Shown here in pieces: positions 32,610 to 41,621 of a DNA stretch of 64,000 bases (positions within the stretch are counted from its first letter, which is position 1; each line of letters opens with the position of its first letter). Below the pieces are notes generated by a model. It ran no database searches and was not told the DNA's origin. It saw only the letters and a program-made list of their open reading frames with translations. A program made the position numbers and the translations under genes. The stretch covers positions 124,001 through 188,000 of the forward strand of contig NZ_CP036273.1 in assembly GCF_007747215.1 (NCBI RefSeq). Reading direction: 5' to 3'. Source of the DNA: Urbifossiella limnaea (GTDB lineage: Bacteria; Planctomycetota; Planctomycetia; Gemmatales; Gemmataceae).

Positions 32610-32966
32610 GTCGGGCTCCCGGGGGGCAGCGGTGATTGTCCGCATTCCCGGCCCACGGTCAAGCCAACCACATTGTGTGTCTCCGCACCCCCCGGGGGGT
32701 CAGGGCACGCAATGAGTCGATGCCACAAAAGAATGCTGGAGCCTTGCTGGCGAATGCGCGATGACCGTGCAATTTCGCGGGCAATTTGCTGGCATATCAG
32801 GCAAGTCGTTCTGGATCGGTATCCTGTCACGTCCCGCGGTCAATTTTTCTGACCGCCAGAAGTCGTGCCGTGATGACACTTTAGGCGTCGCTATGCCACG
32901 CTCGTGACGCCACGCCGCGGCCGTGGCACGCACCCTGCTTTATCCTCAGGCGGCGAGAGCCTGACA
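32610..32966. other. AT-richer intergenic region without a recognised gene
   Basis: About 360 bp of clearly lower GC than its surroundings, lying upstream of ftr (minus strand). Short frames exist on both strands but none has a recognisable domain or supported start. It likely includes the ftr promoter; a small RNA or old insertion remnant is possible but not shown. Confidence 0.4.
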
Positions 32967-33014
32967 CCGCACGGTTGGTCGACTGAGGGGAGAGGCAGTC
33001 GGCCAACCGTGCGG
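32967..33014. terminator. hairpin downstream of the MBL hydrolase gene
   Basis: 19-nt arms (32967-32985 and 32996-33014) pair with one mismatch around a 10-nt loop. It lies 19 nt after the stop of the minus-strand MBL gene (33033), the expected place for a terminator. Confidence 0.65.
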
Positions 33015-33032
33015 ATCGTCGTTTCTGTCTCG

Positions 33033-33683
33033 TCACAATCCCTTGCCGACAAACGGGTTCGTCCGCATCTCGTGCCCCACGGTCGTCACCGGACCGTGAC
33101 CCGGGTACACCACCGTGCCGTCCGGCAGCGGCCACAACACGCGCTCGATGTGGTGCTTCAGCGTTGCGAAGCTGCCGCCGGGGAAATCGACCCGGCCGAT
33201 GCTGCCGCGGAACAGCACGTCGCCGCCCAGCACCGTCGGCGGGCTCGTCTCGCGGATCACGTAGACGACGTGGCCCGGCGAGTGGCCCGGCACGTCGAAC
33301 ACCTCCAGCTCGATCCCCGCGACCGTGAGACGCTCGCCGTCGGTCACCAGCCGGTCGGCCGGGGGGCTCGTCACCGGCACGCCGTACGGGCCGCTCAGGT
33401 TCAGGTCGGCGTCCGTCAGCATGGGCGCGTCCCCCGGGCCGATCAGGATGGGGGCGGCGGGGAAGTCGCGCTTCAGGGCGGCGTTGCCGGCGATGTGGTC
33501 GACGTGGCCGTGGGTGCAGACGATGGCCGCGAGCGTGAGCTGCCGCTCGGACAGCGCCTCCAGGATGAGGTCGGGCTCGAACCCGGGGTCGATGACGAAC
33601 GCCTCCGTGCCGCCGTCGCGCCACACGACGTAGGAGTTCTCGGCGAACGGCTGCGACTCGACGGTGAGAATCTGGATCGGCAC
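33033..33683 (-). CDS. MBL-fold hydrolase, glyoxalase II-like
   Basis: 216 residues if started at the GTG at 33683; an ATG 19 codons upstream is possible but adds a low-complexity leader. The metallo-beta-lactamase signature is CTHGHVDHIAG (about residues 60-70), followed by FDVPGHSPGHVVY, 'VLGGDVLFRGSIGR' and VYPGHGPVT, which supply the His and Asp ligands for two metal ions. The HxHxDH set and the short length place it with the glyoxalase II/YcbL hydroxyacylglutathione hydrolase-like group. It probably hydrolyses a thioester in the cytoplasm. Palindromes lie on both sides, so it is likely a single-gene unit. Confidence 0.88.
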   Translation of the reverse strand: MPIQILTVESQPFAENSYVVWRDGGTEAFVIDPGFEPDLILEALSERQLTLAAIVCTHGHVDHIAGNAALKRDFPAAPILIGPGDAPMLTDADLNLSGPYGVPVTSPPADRLVTDGERLTVAGIELEVFDVPGHSPGHVVYVIRETSPPTVLGGDVLFRGSIGRVDFPGGSFATLKHHIERVLWPLPDGTVVYPGHGPVTTVGHEMRTNPFVGKGL

Positions 33684-33806
33684 GGGAGCCTCGGCGCGGT
33701 GGGGGTCGGCCCAACGACCGGAGCCGCCCCGTCGTCTCACCCAGGTTAGAGACGCCGGGAGTCGGCGTCAGGGGCGCGTGTGCCTGCCGGATTCGGCGGC
33801 GCCGTC

Positions 33807-33865
33807 AGGCCGGGGCGCGAGCCCCGTCGGGATTCCGAGCCCCGACGGGGCTCGCGCCCCGGCCT
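33807..33865. repeat. perfect 25-bp palindrome (family A variant)
   Basis: Arms 33807-33831 and 33841-33865 are exact reverse complements with a 9-nt loop. Both arms carry the same compensating change (CGCGAGCC instead of CGCAAGCC) compared with the copies at 15335 and 26472, which keeps the stem intact. Confidence 0.75.
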
Positions 33866-33899
33866 AACGGGCTTCTGGCCCCGACCCGCGGGCACGGCG

Positions 33900-34607
33900 T
33901 CAGGGGCGCGGGGTCGGCCCCGCCGGCCGGACCACGACGACCGACAGGCTGCCGTCCGTGCGCCAGGGGTCGCCGCCGCCGTTGCGCCCCTCCAGGGTTT
34001 TGTGGAAGCCGGGCACGGTGAACGCCTCGGCCACCCCGCCCGTGCGGTCGAGTGTGCCGACGAGGTGGTCGCGCTCCGCGTCGAGGTCCGGGGCGATGTG
34101 GTGGGTGACCTGCCCGGTGGTGTGGCTCAGGCCGACGTGCTCGTCGAAGGTGGCCGACCCGAACCACACCGGCCGGCCGGCCGGGCCGGGCTGGTCGCCC
34201 TTCCAGAAGCGGACGTGGTGCCGCTTCCGCGGGCTGTCGCCCACCGGCTGCTCGAAGGCCAGGTCCTGCTTGCGGCCGAACAGGAACAGGTTGCTGACCG
34301 GGGCGTCGGCGTAGGGCCGCTTCAGGACGGAGGCCTCGGCGATCTCCAGGCAGCTCTCGAGGGTCAGCGGGTCGGCCGGGTACCACCCCGCGGCGACGAG
34401 GAGCTTCTTCACCTCCGCCTCGGTGCCGACCAGGGCGACGTTGAGCGGGTCGCCCGGGATGCCGTCGCCGGTGTGGGTGATCCGGGGCGCGGCCGCCCAG
34501 GCCGGGTGGCGGCGGGCGTCCTCCCGCCACAGCGCCGGCACGAGCAGGTAGGCCACGGCGAGGTACAGCAGCACCAGGGCGAGGGCGCCGGCGGCGGCCC
34601 GCTTCAT
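33900..34607 (-). CDS. LssY C-terminal domain protein
   Basis: 235 residues from the ATG at 34607, which begins one hydrophobic helix (AAAGALALVLLYLAVAYLLV, residues 4-23); an ATG 12 codons upstream is an alternative. The soluble part matches the LssY_C domain: 'GDGIPGDPLNVALVG', 'YADAPVSNLFLFGRKQDLAF', 'KRHHVRFWKG', 'PVWFGSATFDEHVGL' and 'THHIAPDLDAERDHL' (in parts). In Legionella the domain is found in a protein of the Lss type I secretion locus and elsewhere behind PAP2 phosphatases; here it stands alone with a membrane anchor. The biochemical role is unknown. It is 64 nt downstream of the DUF4239-like gene and probably co-transcribed. Confidence 0.8.
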   Translation of the reverse strand: MKRAAAGALALVLLYLAVAYLLVPALWREDARRHPAWAAAPRITHTGDGIPGDPLNVALVGTEAEVKKLLVAAGWYPADPLTLESCLEIAEASVLKRPYADAPVSNLFLFGRKQDLAFEQPVGDSPRKRHHVRFWKGDQPGPAGRPVWFGSATFDEHVGLSHTTGQVTHHIAPDLDAERDHLVGTLDRTGGVAEAFTVPGFHKTLEGRNGGGDPWRTDGSLSVVVVRPAGPTPRP

Positions 34608-34671
34608 GGTGCGGGAGCGGCCGCTCGTCGGGGGCACGGGCATGGGACGGGCCTTTCGCAAGCCGGGTCGG

Positions 34672-35436
34672 TCACTTGCCGAGCTGGAGGACGGCGTCGC
34701 GGAGCGGCTGGCTGGGGATGCGGATCACCCCGCCGAAGCCCTGGTCCAGTTCCAGGATCAGGAACACCGCGCTCGACACCACGAACGCGCCCAGGAACAG
34801 CACGACGAAGGTCGTGGCGTGGCGCGGGGCGAACAGGCTGTACGCCGCGAACATGACCGCCAGCCAGGCCACGATCAGCACGAGGAAGACGGGCGGGATC
34901 GAACTGCCGCCGTGCGACCGCAACTGCCCGCGGAGCTGCGCCGTGTCGTGGAGGACGGTCACCGCCTGGGCCTGCGTCGTCCGCTGGGCGTCGGTCTTCG
35001 GCTGGAGGGCCAGGACGCGGTCGTACACCTCGTCGTACCGCCCGTCGGCCCCGACGGGCTCCGCCGGCGTGCCCGGCGGCGCGGGTTCCGCCGGCCACGT
35101 CCGGCGGACCAGGTCGCAGGCGGAGTCGCGGAGCGCGGCGCGGGCCTCCCGGGCCTCGGGGCCGTAGTGCGCCAGCGCCCGGTCGGTCACGACGACGTTC
35201 GCCGCCAGCCGGGCCACCCCGTCCCGCTGGGCGTCGAAGGAACTCTTGGCCGACGTGACGAGCAGCCCGAGGACGATTCCGGTCAGGGTGCCGACGACGC
35301 CCATGATCAGCGTGACGGTGTCCTTGGTGTCCGCATTCACGTGCGCGTCGGGGAACCGGGGCCGCAGGCGGACCCCGGCGACGGCGCTGGCGAAGATGCA
35401 GACGAGTACGGCGGTGCTGATCGCGAGCGCGCTCAC
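34672..35436 (-). CDS. DUF4239/bestrophin-like membrane protein
   Basis: 254 residues from a GTG at 35436 with GGAG 9 nt upstream; an ATG at 35499 would add a Pro-rich leader. Four transmembrane helices are seen as two pairs: ALAISTAVLVCIFASAVAGV and TVTLIMGVVGTLTGIVLGLLV near the N-terminus, and IPPVFLVLIVAWLAVMFAAY and FVVLFLGAFVVSSAVFLILEL near the C-terminus, with a 110-residue helical soluble region between. This is the DUF4239 layout. 'DTKDTV..I.G..GTL.GIVLGLLV' is the conserved region. The function is unknown; a channel-like role is speculative. Confidence 0.8.
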   Translation of the reverse strand: MSALAISTAVLVCIFASAVAGVRLRPRFPDAHVNADTKDTVTLIMGVVGTLTGIVLGLLVTSAKSSFDAQRDGVARLAANVVVTDRALAHYGPEAREARAALRDSACDLVRRTWPAEPAPPGTPAEPVGADGRYDEVYDRVLALQPKTDAQRTTQAQAVTVLHDTAQLRGQLRSHGGSSIPPVFLVLIVAWLAVMFAAYSLFAPRHATTFVVLFLGAFVVSSAVFLILELDQGFGGVIRIPSQPLRDAVLQLGK

Positions 35437-35622
35437 CGGCGGTGCTCCGGAACCTCGTGAGGGCCCGCGCGGTCCGGGCGGTGCACAAGGTGTGATCATA
35501 GGCCGTTCCGCCGTCGTGCGGGTGAATTCGGGCGGCCGCCCGGCCGGTTTGACTTCCCCCCGCCGCACGGGTACGCTAATTCACAGCCTGCCCCACCGTC
35601 CGCGCCCGCGGAGCCCGTCGCG

Positions 35623-37014
35623 ATGCCCGCCCGCCCCTGCCCCGGCCCGAGCCGCCGGGACGCGCTCAAGTTCGGCTCCGTCGCCCTCGCGTCCGCCGCC
35701 CACGGCCTCACCGCCCACGGCAGCCCGGACGACCACACCACCAACGACCCGGCCGTCATCTTCGTGTGGCTCCCCGGCGGGCCGCCGCACCAGGACACGT
35801 TCGACATGAAGCCGGACGCGCCGGAGGAGTACCGCGGCGCCTACCGGCCGGTCCGCACGAACGTGACCGGCATCGACGTCTGCGAGCACCTGCCGCGGCT
35901 CGCCACGATGGCCGACAAGTACGCCCTGATTCGCTCGGTGTCGCACCGCTTCGCCGACCACGGCGGCGGCCACAAGCGGTTCCTCACCGGCCGCGACCCG
36001 GCGCAGCCCGTGGGCTTCGTCAACGACACGCCGATGGTCGGCTCGATGGCCGCCGAGGTGCTCAAGCACAAGCACGCCGCGGTGCCGAACTACGTCTGCG
36101 GCGTGGACGGCGGCCGGCAGCAGATCGACACGTTCAGCTTCGGGTCGGCGTACCTCGGCCCGCAGAGCCACCCGTTCACCTTCCACGGCGACCCGTCCGA
36201 CCCGAAGTTCGACATCCAGGGGCTGAGCGCGCGGCCGGAGCAGTCGGCGCGGCTGGCCGAGCGCGTGGGTGTTCTTGGCGCCCTCGACCGGCCGCTGCGC
36301 GGCTCCGACATCACCGGCGCCGCCGGGGCCGTCGACACCCACCGCGGCCGGGCGCTGGAGCTGGTGACGACGGACACGGCGCGGAACGCCTTCGACCTGC
36401 GCCGCGAGGACGCCCGCACCCGCGACCGCTACGGCATGCACCGCTACGGCCAGCGGGCGCTGCTGGCCCGGCGGCTGGTCGAGCACGGGGCCAGCTGGGT
36501 GACGATGGTGATGGAGAACGCCACGCCGTTCGGCGGCGAGATGAAGAAGAACCACACCTACAACTGGGACTCGCACGCCGTCAACTGCCACATCTTCGAC
36601 GACACGCAGTACAAGCTCGGCTTCCTGGACCAGGCGATCGCGGCGCTCATCGACGACCTGTACCTGCGCGGCCTGAACCGCCGGGTGCTGCTGGTGGTGA
36701 CGGGCGAGTTCGGGCGGACGCCGAAGGTGGAGTACACGAAGGGCTCGCAGACGGGCGTGACGCAGCCGGGCCGCGACCACTGGCCGAACGCGATGAGCAT
36801 CCTGGTGAGCGGCGCGTGCAAGACGGGGCAGGTGGTGGGGAGCACGACGGCGCGGGCGGAGGTGCCGAAGGACCGGCCGCTGTCGCCGAACGACCTGTGG
36901 GCGACGGTGTTCCGGCACCTGGGGATCGACCACAATCGGACGAGCTTCCCCGACGGGAGCGGCCGGCCGATGCCGATGCTGCCGCACGGCGACGTGATCG
37001 GGGAGCTGGTGTAG
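35623..37014 (+). CDS. DUF1501 (sulfatase-like) exported protein
   Basis: 463 residues. A Tat-like signal (SRRDALKFGSVALASAAHG, residues 10-28) precedes a DUF1501 domain: 'VIFVWLPGGPPHQDTFDMKP', 'HLPRLATMADKYALIRSVSH', 'HGGGHKRFLTG', 'NWDSHAVN', 'VTGEFGRTPK' and 'GRDHWPNA' (in parts). It belongs to a different subgroup from the gene at 4231: the two share motifs but little else. It is transcribed alone, with the minus-strand selenocysteine tRNA 27 nt past its stop. The substrate is unknown. Confidence 0.93.
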   Translation: MPARPCPGPSRRDALKFGSVALASAAHGLTAHGSPDDHTTNDPAVIFVWLPGGPPHQDTFDMKPDAPEEYRGAYRPVRTNVTGIDVCEHLPRLATMADKYALIRSVSHRFADHGGGHKRFLTGRDPAQPVGFVNDTPMVGSMAAEVLKHKHAAVPNYVCGVDGGRQQIDTFSFGSAYLGPQSHPFTFHGDPSDPKFDIQGLSARPEQSARLAERVGVLGALDRPLRGSDITGAAGAVDTHRGRALELVTTDTARNAFDLRREDARTRDRYGMHRYGQRALLARRLVEHGASWVTMVMENATPFGGEMKKNHTYNWDSHAVNCHIFDDTQYKLGFLDQAIAALIDDLYLRGLNRRVLLVVTGEFGRTPKVEYTKGSQTGVTQPGRDHWPNAMSILVSGACKTGQVVGSTTARAEVPKDRPLSPNDLWATVFRHLGIDHNRTSFPDGSGRPMPMLPHGDVIGELV

Positions 37015-37041
37015 GGCCGGGCGGTCGGCGGTCGCGGCGGG

Positions 37042-37137
37042 CGGGGGTGGATGGGAATCGAACCCACCAGGGGCGTTGTTCACACCCCTCACCGGTTTTG
37101 AAGACCGGGGCCGGCACCAGCCGAGCAAACACCCCCC
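37042..37137 (-). tRNA. selC: tRNA-Sec (anticodon UCA)
   Basis: Read on the minus strand, the sequence folds into a type II tRNA. The anticodon loop is CTTCAAA on a stem CCGGT/ACCGG, which gives anticodon TCA at 37099-37101. The variable arm is long, with an eight-pair stem (AGGGGTGT/ACGCCCCT type, one wobble). The T arm is GTGGG-TTCGATT-CCCAT. The 3' acceptor strand has eight bases (CCACCCCC) and is followed by G, the discriminator base of bacterial tRNA-Sec; seven of eight acceptor pairs form. CCA is not encoded. A UGA-suppressing tRNA other than Sec is unlikely given the long arm and 8+5 acceptor/T domain. No selA, selB or selD is in the window. Confidence 0.87.
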
Positions 37138-37212
37138 TACCCGTCCGCGGCATTGTAAGGCCCGTGGGACCGTGGGGAAGACGGGTCGTCGTCGCGTTCG
37201 GGGCCGGCGGGG

Positions 37213-39741
37213 TTAGACCCGCACGGCCAGCAGGTCGCGGACCTCGCGCAACAGGTCCTCGCGGCTGAACGCCCCCTTCTGGAGCACCCGCCGGCCCGCC
37301 CCGCTGAGCATCAGCGACCCGTTCAGGAACCCCCGGTCCTCCGGGGTCAAGTCCTTGGCCGTCACCACCATCACCGGGATCGACCGCCAGTCCGGGTGCC
37401 GCTGCAACTCCGTCAGAAATTCGAACCCATCCATCTCCGGCATCATCAGGTCGAGGACGATCAGTCCCGGCTTCGCCCGCCCCACGCACGCCAGCGCCTC
37501 CCGCCCGTTGCCCGCCTCGGCCACCGCCCACCCGTCGCTCTCCAGCATCCGCCGCACGATCTCCCGCGTCGGGCCGTCGTCCTCGACCATCAGCGCCAGC
37601 CCCCGCCGGGCCGGCGCGTGCCGGCGGACGGTCGCCAGCAGCCGGCCCGGGTCCACCGGCTTGAACAGGTAGTCGGCCGCGCCGAGGGCGTGCCCCAGGC
37701 TCCGGTCCTCCACGATCGTCAGCATGATCACCGGGATCCCGGCCAGCTCCGGGTCGGCCTTCAGCGCGGCCAGGACCGACCACCCGTCCACCTCCGGCAT
37801 CATCACGTCGAGGGTGACGGCCGCGGGCCGGACCTCGCGGCACACCCGGACGGCGTCCGCCCCCCGCGGCACCGCCACCACCCGGTACCCCTCGCCGGTC
37901 AGGTACCGCGTCAGGATGTCGAGCACCGCCGGGTCGTCGTCCACCGCCACCACCGTGTTCCCGACCCCCGGCCGGGGCAGGGCGGCGGCCGCGACCGGCG
38001 CGGCCGTGAGCGCCGGCGCGGCCGCCGGGCGGGCCGGGAGCTCCAGCGTGAACTCCGTCCCCCGCCCGGCCTCGCTCGCCACCCGCACCTCCCCGCCCAT
38101 CATCCGGGCGAGCTTGCGGGTGATGGTCAGCCCCAGCCCGGTCCCGCCGTACTTCCGCGTGGTCGAGAGGTCGGCCTGGACGAACGGCTGGAAGATCCGG
38201 CCGAGCTGCTCGGGCGTCATGCCGATGCCGGTGTCGCGGACGCGGAACACCACCCACCCGGCCCCGCCCCGCTCCTCCCGTGCGACCTCCAGCCGAACCT
38301 CCCCGCGGTCGGTGAACTTGCCGGCGTTGCCGAGCAGGTTGTACAGGCACTGGCGGACCCGCGTCGGGTCGGCCGTGAGCTCGCCGGCGCCGGCCGGGCA
38401 GTCCACCACGAACGTGTTTCCGTTCTTCTCGACCAGCGGGCGGATGGTGGTGGCCGCGGTGGCGACCAGCGCCGGAACGTCCACCGCCTCCGGGGCCAGG
38501 GTGACCCGCCCGGCCTCGATCTTGGACAGGTCGAGGATGTCGTTGATGAGGGTGAGCAGGTGCTTCCCGGCGGCGTGGATCTTCCCCAGGTCGGGCAGGT
38601 ACTCGGAGCGGCCGTCGTCGCCGGCCGCGTCGGCCAGCAGCTCGCTGTACCCGATCACCGCGTTGAGCGGGGTCCGCAGCTCGTGGCTCATGTTCGCCAG
38701 GAACTGACTCTTGGCCCGGTTGGAGGCGTCGGCGGCGTCGCGGGCGGCGCGGAGCTCGTCGAGGACGCGGCACCGCTCGGCCTCGGCCCGGTCCAGCTGC
38801 CGGGCGATGCCGCGGGCGAACCGGACCACGACCGCCGCGACCACCCCGGCGGTGACGACCGTCCACAGGGCGCAGACCAGCGGCTGGTAGTGCTTTGCGA
38901 CCAGCGGGTCCTGGCTCGTCGTCCCGTAGGTGAGGTTGTGCAGGGCGCTGGCGACCAGCAGGGCGGCCAGGGTGACCGGGAGGAACGCCCGCAGCAGCCG
39001 GGCCTCCGTGGACGCGGCCCCCACCACCCGCCGCAGCGGCCACCGGTCCGGCCCGGCCGCCGCCATCAGCGCCGCCCCGAGGAACACCCAGGCCAGCCCG
39101 GTCTGGACGGAGATGAACACCGTGGAGCGGTAGACCAGCTCGGCCCCGAGGGCGTAGTCCACGAGCAGCAGAGCGTTGACCGTGACTACCAGCGCGGCCA
39201 GCGCGGCGGCGGCGGCCCGGGTTCGGGGGTGAGCCCACGACAGGAGGGCCAGGGCCACGCCGGCCAGGGCGAAGTTGGCGGCGGTGATCGGGGACATCAC
39301 CGCGTCGCCGGGCCCGGCCGCCCCGACCCGCCAGAAGGCTTCCAGGAGGCGGTACTCGGTCGTCTCGTGGTCGGCCCGCCCGGCCAGCGCCTGGGCGATG
39401 CGGACCACCCCCCAGACGACCGCGAGGGCGGCGACCCCGGCCGCGACCGCCCGCGCCCGCGGGCAGGTCGGGCGCTGGACCCGGGCGAGGACGGCCGCCG
39501 CAATCAGGACGAACCCCAGGCTGACGCTCGGGGCCAGGGTGTAGTAGGAGTCGCGCTGGCCGAGCGGGCCGAGGGCGAACCACCAGCCGGCCAGGCAGAG
39601 GAGCCCGACGGCCGCCCCGACGGCGCCGCCCACGCGGGTCACCCGGCGGCAGGTGCGAACGGGGTCGGGCGGTTCGACCGCCGGGAACCCGGTCGGTGCC
39701 GGCCCGCACGCCCGCGGGCCGGCCTCGTCAGCCTCGCTCAT
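37213..39741 (-). CDS. membrane hybrid histidine kinase with two receiver domains
   Basis: 842 residues. The first 310 residues hold about eight transmembrane helices, resembling a MASE-type sensory module. A HisKA domain (about 335-400) has the phospho-His in [16 protein letters not shown]. The HATPase_c domain (about 440-560) shows [12 protein letters not shown] (N box), VRDTGIGM (G1) and [14 protein letters not shown] (G2). Two receiver domains follow: [10 protein letters not shown] with Asp in [10 protein letters not shown] (about 590-700) and LMVEDDGPT with Asp in [10 protein letters not shown] (about 715-842). It is the last gene of a three-gene signalling operon, 15 nt behind the cyclase gene. 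The signal sensed is unknown. Confidence 0.93.
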   Translation of the reverse strand: MSEADEAGPRACGPAPTGFPAVEPPDPVRTCRRVTRVGGAVGAAVGLLCLAGWWFALGPLGQRDSYYTLAPSVSLGFVLIAAAVLARVQRPTCPRARAVAAGVAALAVVWGVVRIAQALAGRADHETTEYRLLEAFWRVGAAGPGDAVMSPITAANFALAGVALALLSWAHPRTRAAAAALAALVVTVNALLLVDYALGAELVYRSTVFISVQTGLAWVFLGAALMAAAGPDRWPLRRVVGAASTEARLLRAFLPVTLAALLVASALHNLTYGTTSQDPLVAKHYQPLVCALWTVVTAGVVAAVVVRFARGIARQLDRAEAERCRVLDELRAARDAADASNRAKSQFLANMSHELRTPLNAVIGYSELLADAAGDDGRSEYLPDLGKIHAAGKHLLTLINDILDLSKIEAGRVTLAPEAVDVPALVATAATTIRPLVEKNGNTFVVDCPAGAGELTADPTRVRQCLYNLLGNAGKFTDRGEVRLEVAREERGGAGWVVFRVRDTGIGMTPEQLGRIFQPFVQADLSTTRKYGGTGLGLTITRKLARMMGGEVRVASEAGRGTEFTLELPARPAAAPALTAAPVAAAALPRPGVGNTVVAVDDDPAVLDILTRYLTGEGYRVVAVPRGADAVRVCREVRPAAVTLDVMMPEVDGWSVLAALKADPELAGIPVIMLTIVEDRSLGHALGAADYLFKPVDPGRLLATVRRHAPARRGLALMVEDDGPTREIVRRMLESDGWAVAEAGNGREALACVGRAKPGLIVLDLMMPEMDGFEFLTELQRHPDWRSIPVMVVTAKDLTPEDRGFLNGSLMLSGAGRRVLQKGAFSREDLLREVRDLLAVRV

Positions 39742-39756
39742 GCCAGGACCTCCACG

Positions 39757-41247
39757 TCAGCCGGCGGCCACCCGGTACACCGGCATCGGCCCCTTCCCCT
39801 TCACCTCGACGGTCCCGTGCGGCTCCCCCTCACACGCCCCGGCGGCGTGCTCCCAGGCGTCGCCGCTGAGGGTGACGTGGCCGGGGAGCCCGTGGCTCTC
39901 CATCCGGGCGGCCGTGTTGACCGTGTCGCCCCACAGGTCGAACAGGTACTTCTGCCGGCCGATCACCCCGGCCACCACCGGCCCCCAGTGGACCCCGACC
40001 CGCAGGTCCCACCCCACCCCCAGCGCCCGCGTGGCGGCGATCATGTCCCGCCCGCACCGGACGGCGTGCCGCACCGGGTGGTCGTCGGTGCGGCGGAGCA
40101 GCCCGGCCGCGACCATCATGCAGTCGCCGACCGTCTTCACCTTCTCCGCCTGGTGCCGGCGGGCCGCCTCCTCCCACCCCTCGATCAGCCGCTGGAGGAG
40201 CTCGACCACCAGCTCCGGCGGGTTGCGGTCGCAGAACGGGGTGAAGTTGACGACGTCGGCGAACAGCACGGCCACCCCGTTGAACCGGCGCGGGCGGACC
40301 GTGCCGGTCTCCTTCAGCTCCCCGACCACCTCCGGCGGGAGGATGCCGTGGAGCAGCTCGTCGGCGCGCCGCCGCTCCCGGTCGAGTTCGCGGACGTACA
40401 CCGCCTCGCGGTCGCGCAGCCGCTTCTTCTCCAGGCACGCCCCGACCCGGGCGCGGAGCAGAACGGGGTCGCACGGCTTGGGGAGGTAGTCCTCGGCGCC
40501 CATCTCGATGCACCCGGCGGCGCCGCCCACGTCGGACAGGGCGGTCACCATGATGACCGGGATGTGGGCCAGGCGGGCGTCGGCCTTCAGCCGCCGCAGG
40601 GCCTCGACCCCGTTCACCCCGGGCATCACGACGTCGAGCAGGACGACGTCCGGGAACCAGGACCGGGCCTGGTCGACGGCGGCCGCCCCGTCCGCGGCCT
40701 CCGCGACCTGGTGCCCGTCCAGTTCCAGCCGGCGGCGCAGGATGTCCCGGTTGGCCTCGTTGTCGTCCACCACCAGGACGCGGCCTCGGCGGAGCAGGTC
40801 GCAGGTGTGCGGGCGGGCCACGGCGTCCGCGGCCCGGGCGTCCGCGGTCGCCCGGTTCAGCTGGTCGAGGACGCCCGCCGCCAGCCGCCGCAGCTCCCGC
40901 AGGTCGCCGACGAACCCCTCCAGCAGGTACTCGGCCGCGTCCTCCAGCCACAGCTCGGCGTACCCGAGGACGTGGTTGAGCGGCGTCCGCAGCTCGTGCC
41001 GGACCTCGCGGGGGAGCGGCGCCGGGGCCGTAGGGGCGAGCGCGTCCTCCAGCCCGCCCACCAGCCGGGCGGCGGCCGCGACCACCTTCCGCAGGTCGGC
41101 GGCGAACTCGTCCGGCCCGCGCGGCTCGGCGTCGGCGAGCATCCGGGCGGCCAGGTCGCGGGCGGCGACGGCCGGGGTGAGCAGCGCCTCGGCGGCGTGG
41201 GCCTGCCAGTCCGGGTCGGCTGCGGCCGGTAAGGTGGCGGCGGTCAT
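39757..41247 (-). CDS. REC-class III adenylate cyclase with HisKA-like helix pair
   Basis: 496 residues from the ATG at 41247 (ATGA overlap with the upstream REC gene). Residues about 85-150 contain a HisKA-like motif, [18 protein letters not shown], but no HATPase domain follows. A receiver domain spans about 165-285 (VLVVDDNEANRD, Asp in LLDVVMPGVNG, Lys in DYLPKPCD). A coiled-coil linker leads to a class III nucleotide cyclase (about 315-490): metal Asp residues in LFADVVNFT and VKTVGDCMM, base-selecting Lys in EKVKTVGD and Asp in FDLWGDTVN, and the transition-state Asn/Arg in NTAARM. These residues fit adenylate rather than guanylate cyclase. It probably makes cAMP in response to phosphorylation by the downstream hybrid kinase. 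Confidence 0.92.
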   Translation of the reverse strand: MTAATLPAAADPDWQAHAAEALLTPAVAARDLAARMLADAEPRGPDEFAADLRKVVAAAARLVGGLEDALAPTAPAPLPREVRHELRTPLNHVLGYAELWLEDAAEYLLEGFVGDLRELRRLAAGVLDQLNRATADARAADAVARPHTCDLLRRGRVLVVDDNEANRDILRRRLELDGHQVAEAADGAAAVDQARSWFPDVVLLDVVMPGVNGVEALRRLKADARLAHIPVIMVTALSDVGGAAGCIEMGAEDYLPKPCDPVLLRARVGACLEKKRLRDREAVYVRELDRERRRADELLHGILPPEVVGELKETGTVRPRRFNGVAVLFADVVNFTPFCDRNPPELVVELLQRLIEGWEEAARRHQAEKVKTVGDCMMVAAGLLRRTDDHPVRHAVRCGRDMIAATRALGVGWDLRVGVHWGPVVAGVIGRQKYLFDLWGDTVNTAARMESHGLPGHVTLSGDAWEHAAGACEGEPHGTVEVKGKGPMPVYRVAAG

Positions 41248-41621
41248 CCGTTCCCCCCGTGGCCGATCAGGGCGCGAATCTTGTCGAGGAGGCGGGGGAG
41301 GTCGACGGGCTTGGTGTCGTAGTCGTCGCACCCGGCGGCGAGGGCCTTCTCCCGGTCGCCGGTCATGGCGTCGGCCGTGAGCGCGATGACCGGCGTGGGC
41401 CGGGTGTCGGGCTCGGCCTTGAGCCGGCGGGTGACCTCCCACCCGTCCATCACCGGCAGGTGCATGTCCATCAGGATCAGGTCCGGCCGCTCCGCCCGGG
41501 CAACCCGGTAGCCGTCCTCCCCGTCCACGGCGCAGACCACCCGGAACCCCTGCCGCTCGAGCCGGCGGGAAAGCATGTCGCGGTTGAGCTCGTTGTCCTC
41601 GACGAGTAGCAGCGTGAACAT
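41244..41621 (-). CDS. single-domain response regulator
   Basis: 125 residues from the ATG at 41621; the frame stays open upstream but has no domain there. A lone receiver: LLLVEDNELNRDML (acidic pair), phospho-acceptor Asp in ILMDMHLPVMDG, ALTADAM switch and DDYDTKPVD with the conserved Lys. It is first in the operon with the cyclase and the hybrid kinase and may shuttle phosphate between them. Its stop overlaps the cyclase start. Confidence 0.92.
   Translation of the reverse strand: MFTLLLVEDNELNRDMLSRRLERQGFRVVCAVDGEDGYRVARAERPDLILMDMHLPVMDGWEVTRRLKAEPDTRPTPVIALTADAMTGDREKALAAGCDDYDTKPVDLPRLLDKIRALIGHGGNG

Noticed and set aside
32543-32933. Short frames on both strands in the AT-rich gap
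   Set aside because: No domain, no supported start and no hydrophobic or repeat pattern; treated as non-coding.
33033-33683. Link of the MBL hydrolase to the ftr formaldehyde pathway
   Set aside because: It is separated by a hairpin and an AT-rich gap and belongs to a broad family; adjacency alone does not support a shared pathway.
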